Assembly: GCA_025055675.1 (NCBI GenBank)
Contig: JANWWT010000003.1
Span: 186,001 to 250,000, forward strand
From: Pseudanabaenaceae cyanobacterium SKYG29
Lineage (GTDB): Bacteria > Cyanobacteriota > Cyanobacteriia > Pseudanabaenales > Pseudanabaenaceae
Direction of reading: 5' to 3'
Length of the DNA stretch: 64,000 nt
The position numbers and the translations under genes are program-made. Shown one piece after another: positions 60,176-64,000 of the stretch (position 1 is its first letter; the number at the start of each line of letters is the position of its first letter). Below the pieces are notes generated by a model. That model was not told the origin of the DNA. It worked only from the letters and a program-made list of their open reading frames with translations, and made no database searches.

Positions 60176-62152
60176 GTGGACAAGGGCACGCTGGTAGAAG
60201 TCAAGCTCAACGGACATTATCGCTTGTTACTGATTGCCGGCACGGAAGGCAAAAAGCACCTGCAAGCCACTGATGAAAACGGCATCACCCACACCATCCA
60301 CCCCCGTGAAATCGCCTATGTTGTGCCCCATAGCCGTCTCCTCGATGCCAGTCAGATTCCCCAGTTTCGCGATCGAGTCCAGACTTACCTTGACCCTAGT
60401 CAGTTGGAATTAGCGTGGGAAGTGCTGCAGGGACAATCTACTACGCCGGAACAGTTAGCTGATCTGTTATTTTCCGCCACTGATAGTCACACTTGCTATG
60501 CTGCTTACTGTTTGTTAAGAGAGGACAAGATTTATTTCAAGCAGAAGGGTCAAGTGTATGAGACGCGTCCCCCCAGCCAGGTGGAAGAGATTAAGCACCA
60601 AATGACGGTTGCTCAGCAGAAGGCGCAGGAAAATCAACAATTTGTCGATAAACTCCAGGCAAGATTGCAGGGGGAAATAGTGGAGTGGACTGCTAGTGAG
60701 CGCCAGCGCCTAGAGTGTTTGGAACGCTATGTACTGCACCCCCAAGAGATTACCGAACGGGAGCGCACTCAAGCCCAGGAAATACTGACGATTGCTAAAC
60801 GTCTGAAGACGGAAGCAGCCGCCTTTGACCTCCTAGTAGATTTGGGGCTTTGGTCTGTCCACGAAAACCTTGCTCTCAAACGTAGCCAAATACCCGTCGC
60901 TTTTCCTCCCGAAGTGCTAACCTTGGCAGCAGAGCGTTTGCATAACCCACCCCCCGATATGTCTCACCGCCTGGATTTACGTCACCTGCGCACTTATACG
61001 ATCGATGACATCTCTACGACTGAAATCGATGACGGTCTCAGTATTGACAACGATCGGATTTGGATTCACATAGCTGACCCGACGCGGTGGGTGTTGCCAG
61101 GGGATGCCCTAGAGCTAGAAGCCAGGCGCAGAGCTACGACGGTTTACTTGCCCACGGGGATGATTCCTATGTTTCCCCAGGAATTGGCGACAGGGCCTAT
61201 GAGTTTGGTGCAGGGGCAGGAGTGTTGTGCCCTGTCCTTTGGGGTAGTCTTAGCAGAGGATGGCAGTATTAGGGACTGGCAGATTGCCACAACTTTAGTG
61301 TGTCCCACCTACCGCCTGACCTACGACGATGTGACGGAAATGTTAGAGATTGGGGCAGAGGCAGACCTCGATCGGTTGTATTACTGGGCAAAGAAGCGGG
61401 AGCAGTGGCGGTTGTGTCAAGGGGCAGTAGCCATTCACTTACCAGAGACAAGTATTAAGGTCAAAGGGGATGAGGTGACATTACAGCTGTTGGAGGATTC
61501 CCCCTCACGGCAGTTGGTCTCGGAGATGATGATCCTGGCGGGAGAAATAGCAGCACGGTTTGCGATTGAGAAACAAATTCCTGTCCCTTTTCGTAGTCAA
61601 GCGCCTCCCCATTTACCCCCTACCGAGGAACTAGAGCAAATCCCTAATGGGGTGGCTAAGGCATGGGCAATCTGTCGCACTATGTCCAAATCAGAGGTGA
61701 GTTTAGAACCCCAACCCCACGCTGGGCTGGGTCTACCTGCCTATGTACAAGCTACTTCGCCCATTCGGCGTTACGGAGACTTGATTGTGCATTACCAAAT
61801 CAAAGCTGCCTTGCTGGGTCAGCCTCCCATATTTACGGCACAGCAGGTACAGGAGCTAATTGGCATGATTGATGCTGCTACCTACGATGCAGTCCAAGTG
61901 GAAAGACAAACAAATCGCTACTGGAGTTTGGAATATTTGCGTCGCCATCAAGATACGGTATGGCAAGCAGTGTTTTTGGATTGGTTGAAAGAAACCGATC
62001 GGTTGGGTTTGATTTTGCTGGAAGAGTTGGGTTTGAAGTTACCAATCAAGATGACAAGGCAGGTGAACAGAGGGGAGCATTTACAGGTAAAAGTCAGTAT
62101 GGTCAACCCCCGTGCAGATGTCATTCAGTTTCAGGAGATGATCAATCCCTAG
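60176..62152 (+). CDS. RNase II/R family 3'-5' exoribonuclease
   Basis: A protein of 658 residues with a GTG start at 60176 (MDKGTLVEVKLNGHYRLLL). An N-terminal nucleic-acid-binding region (1-~240, including a helical stretch EIKHQMTVAQQKAQENQQF) is followed by the RNB catalytic domain: RHLRTYTIDDISTTEIDDGL with the metal-binding Asp residues near 275-290, VYLPTGMIPMFPQELATG, and YVQATSPIRRYGDLIVHYQI. A complete S1 domain is not obvious at the short C-terminus. It degrades RNA processively from the 3' end. Confidence 0.92.
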   Translation: MDKGTLVEVKLNGHYRLLLIAGTEGKKHLQATDENGITHTIHPREIAYVVPHSRLLDASQIPQFRDRVQTYLDPSQLELAWEVLQGQSTTPEQLADLLFSATDSHTCYAAYCLLREDKIYFKQKGQVYETRPPSQVEEIKHQMTVAQQKAQENQQFVDKLQARLQGEIVEWTASERQRLECLERYVLHPQEITERERTQAQEILTIAKRLKTEAAAFDLLVDLGLWSVHENLALKRSQIPVAFPPEVLTLAAERLHNPPPDMSHRLDLRHLRTYTIDDISTTEIDDGLSIDNDRIWIHIADPTRWVLPGDALELEARRRATTVYLPTGMIPMFPQELATGPMSLVQGQECCALSFGVVLAEDGSIRDWQIATTLVCPTYRLTYDDVTEMLEIGAEADLDRLYYWAKKREQWRLCQGAVAIHLPETSIKVKGDEVTLQLLEDSPSRQLVSEMMILAGEIAARFAIEKQIPVPFRSQAPPHLPPTEELEQIPNGVAKAWAICRTMSKSEVSLEPQPHAGLGLPAYVQATSPIRRYGDLIVHYQIKAALLGQPPIFTAQQVQELIGMIDAATYDAVQVERQTNRYWSLEYLRRHQDTVWQAVFLDWLKETDRLGLILLEELGLKLPIKMTRQVNRGEHLQVKVSMVNPRADVIQFQEMINP

Positions 62153-62816
62153 CTGGAACAACCGATTGGGATAATCTGGCTTAGTAAGATAGGGGAGCTT
62201 TCCATTGGCAAGGCTAGTTTTGTTTCTGTTAGAGTCGGGGAATCTCGGTAATAGTGTCTTTGATGCTGAGACGAGGGTAGATGAATTCCATTCCTTGGTG
62301 ACGATCGTATCTATATTTTAGCCTTGGGTCTCTTTAGGTAGGGTAGCCTGGCAACAAGGGAATATAAGGTTGGTCTTGCTCTGCTATGTATTAGGGAGTG
62401 CCCTCCCGTCTAGGTTATTAGGGATTAGGGAAAATCTTGTGTTTTTTTACCATTGCCATAGGAGAAGTTTATTATAATCCTATAGTCTAAATTAATCGCT
62501 TTTGTTAAAAATGGCAATACTATTTTGGAGGATGGTTAGGATAGTCATAATTTTGCTGAGAGACAGGGAGGGAGCTTTGCATTTTTGCTTTCGTTGAAAA
62601 CCAAGCATGAGTTGCTGCCACTAGGGTTCAAATACTTGACAAAAGTTATTGACATCGCGAAACAGAGGGAGTAGTTCTACGGGAGATATAAACTAGAGGG
62701 TAGCGTTCCTATAGCTTAGTGGTTCTTCTGTCTTTCAGACCAAGCCCTTATCCCAAACTAACGTAGTATTGTATTGTTTAATGCAAAATTATCAGCTATA
62801 GTGATAGCCTCCTACT
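62153..62816. other. 664-base gap without a gene; possible tRNA-like remnant
   Basis: No convincing reading frame. Bases 62703-62764 contain CCTATAGCTTAGTGGTT, which resembles a tRNA D-arm, with CGTT and AACG at the ends, but no proper anticodon stem or T-loop can be built. The rest is AT-rich and includes the upstream region of the broken methyltransferase. Confidence 0.3.
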
Positions 62817-63628
62817 ATGACTAAACTAAACGTATTTTTTTCCTGCGATAACATTTTTCTCTATAACGATGACATTCTGACGACTGTTGCCATTAGTCAT
62901 AATACTATAGATTTAATTGTCACTTCCCCCCCCTACAATGTCGATATAAATTATCACTCTCAGCGGGATGATCTTGCCTACAGCGAGTATTTAGAGTTTA
63001 CGAGGGCATGGCTGGGTAGATGTTTTTCGTTCTTGAAGGATGATGGCAGGTTGTGCTTGAATATTCCCCTGGATAAAAACAAAGGTGGGCAGCAAAGTGT
63101 AGGGGCTGATGTGACCACGATCGCTAAACAGGTGGGATTTCAATATCATGCTACTATCATCTGGAATGAGGGGAATATATCGCGGCGGACGGCTTGGGGG
63201 TCTTGGATGAGTGCTAGCGCTCCTTTTGTCATTGCACCTGTCGAGTTAATACTGGTTTTATACAAAAAGCAATGGCGTAAAATTAATGGTACTAAGAAAT
63301 CAGACATAACCAGAAGTGAATTTATGGAATGGACAAATGGGATGTGGACATTTAATGGAGAAAGTAAGAAAAAATCGGACATCCTGCGCCCTTCCCCTTA
63401 GAATTACCCCGACGTTGTATTAAACTCTTTAGCTTTGTAGGCGATACTGTCCTTGACCCCTTTGCTGGCAGTGGTACTACGCTGATAGCAGCAGCAATGC
63501 TCAACAGAATTAGTATAGGGGTGGAGATAGATACAGCCTATTGTGAACTGGCTAGAAAACGCATTCTTTCAACTCCTGAGTTAATCCAGAAAACTCTGCC
63601 TTTAGAGGAGGAGATGTATGATAATTGA
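62817..63628 (+). pseudogene. DNA methyltransferase (m4C/m6A), interrupted by a frameshift
   Basis: The first frame (62817-63401) has the catalytic motif VTSPPYNVDINYHSQ near residue 37 and stops early after [11 protein letters not shown]. At the A6 run 63369-63374 a shift of -1 restores [20 protein letters not shown], then the SAM motif [20 protein letters not shown], to a TGA at 63626-63628. So one base has been gained or lost in a homopolymer. A ribosomal slip at this run is conceivable, but the neighbouring gene is broken too, which favours decay. A sequencing error would have the same look. Confidence 0.85.
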
Positions 63629-63892
63629 GCTGGTTAAGGAGTACTTCTGTGCTCACCCTAAGCAAGACATTGAGCATAGTCCTGTAGTGGATTCGGTAAC
63701 TGAGCAATGGCTAAACCCCCGCGGCATCCCTAGCGCACTCAGCTCGGGAGGCTCGCCGACCGAATTCGTGGTCTACATCAAAAACGCTGGCTTATAGATG
63801 TCCAAGAACGTGATACTGAAATTCTAAAAACCTTTGAGAAGTATAACGTCGATGACCATATCGGATGGAAGCAAAGACCTCCATCTGATTAA
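63618..63892 (+). pseudogene. broken partner gene of the second methyltransferase (probable restriction-type protein)
   Basis: ATG at 63618 overlaps the methyltransferase end. It reads [30 protein letters not shown]; then the frame is lost. In another frame PRHP-stop-RTQLGRLADRIRGLHQ continues with RWLIDVQERDTEILKTFEKY to TAA at 63890-63892. This means one frameshift and one in-frame TAG. The N-terminal pattern is that of small proteins encoded with methyltransferases and HNH nucleases. I give restriction function only by position. Confidence 0.55.
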
Positions 63893-63923
63893 ATAGTAGA
63901 GAGGTAGTGCATCAACATTGGGC

Positions 63924-64000
63924 ATGGAAGAAATTTTGGGCAAGCTAAGACGGAAAGAGGGCAACTGGGTGCAGTGGGGACAGTGGTGCCAAGAATTACA
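63924..64000 (+). CDS. raf1: RuBisCO accumulation factor 1 (Raf1), N-terminus only
   Basis: The 25 codons before the window edge read EEILGKLRRKEGNWVQWGQW and CQELQ. The block LRRKEGxWVxWG(x)3-4QxLQ is the conserved start of cyanobacterial and plant Raf1, a chaperone that assembles RbcL dimers into the RuBisCO octamer. The remainder lies outside the window. Confidence 0.75.
   Translation, partial: MEEILGKLRRKEGNWVQWGQWCQEL

Noticed and set aside
62703-62764. tRNA-like sequence (CCTATAGCTTAGTGGTT)
   Set aside because: No anticodon stem with a 7-base loop and no T-arm can be formed; kept only as a possible remnant.

Overview
The window is chromosomal DNA from a cyanobacterium. The evidence is psbH and psbN in their usual divergent arrangement, the start of Raf1 (RuBisCO accumulation factor) at the right edge, a CHAT/CHASE2/DUF928/haemagglutinin neighbourhood typical of cyanobacteria, and very many CGATCG words (HIP1-like, with several full GCGATCGC). 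I cannot name the genus. All calls come from reading sequence and motifs; no database search was run.

Layout. 1-4.2 kb: end of an unknown membrane protein, a DsbD-type membrane reductase and a thioredoxin-fold protein, then a small secreted protein with a duplicated domain. 4.4-12.4 kb: a scrambled accessory region. A 36-nt repeat with the length, hairpin and 37-nt spacing of a CRISPR repeat occurs there at least six times, always in the same orientation, between unrelated modules: a glycosyltransferase, an amidase pair (fmdB, fmdA) with a cut-off purA fragment, a BglII-type restriction-modification pair, and a broken type III-B cmr2 (cas10) that has lost its palm domain. 12.6-19.6 kb: a TonB/ExbB/ExbD-driven uptake operon, probably for haem. 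20-22 kb: a methyltransferase and a secreted SurE, with two decayed repeat copies. 22.4-35.8 kb: a two-partner secretion locus (TpsB, two tandem Uma2 proteins, a repeat-rich TpsA) facing DUF928, a degenerate-CHAT/kinase/CHASE2 fusion and an intact CHAT peptidase. 36-43 kb: tRNA-Arg, an RND efflux pair, trmL and an amino-acid-type binding protein.

43-50.6 kb is the most interesting segment. A very acidic membrane protein with pentapeptide repeats is followed by a three-gene overlapping cassette: a class II lanthipeptide synthetase (LanM) with the CCG zinc site of relaxed-specificity enzymes, a PAS-PAS-AraC regulator, and a precursor with a nitrile-hydratase-like leader, a GG cleavage site and an 18-residue core holding Ser, Thr and two Cys. 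The core coding sequence overlaps, on the other strand, the end of a periplasmic binding-protein gene. No dedicated exporter or protease is visible.

50.5-55.8 kb is housekeeping (infC, aroB, psbN, psbH, tatA, pth, hisE, cobL). 56-58.5 kb is a compact signalling operon: protoglobin, roadblock/LC7 protein, small GTPase, PATAN/DUF4388 protein. This looks like an O2- or gas-responsive G-protein switch. 58.5-62.2 kb: an M16 peptidase and an RNase II/R family enzyme. 62.8-63.9 kb: a second, decayed DNA-methyltransferase module. Raf1 begins at 63924.
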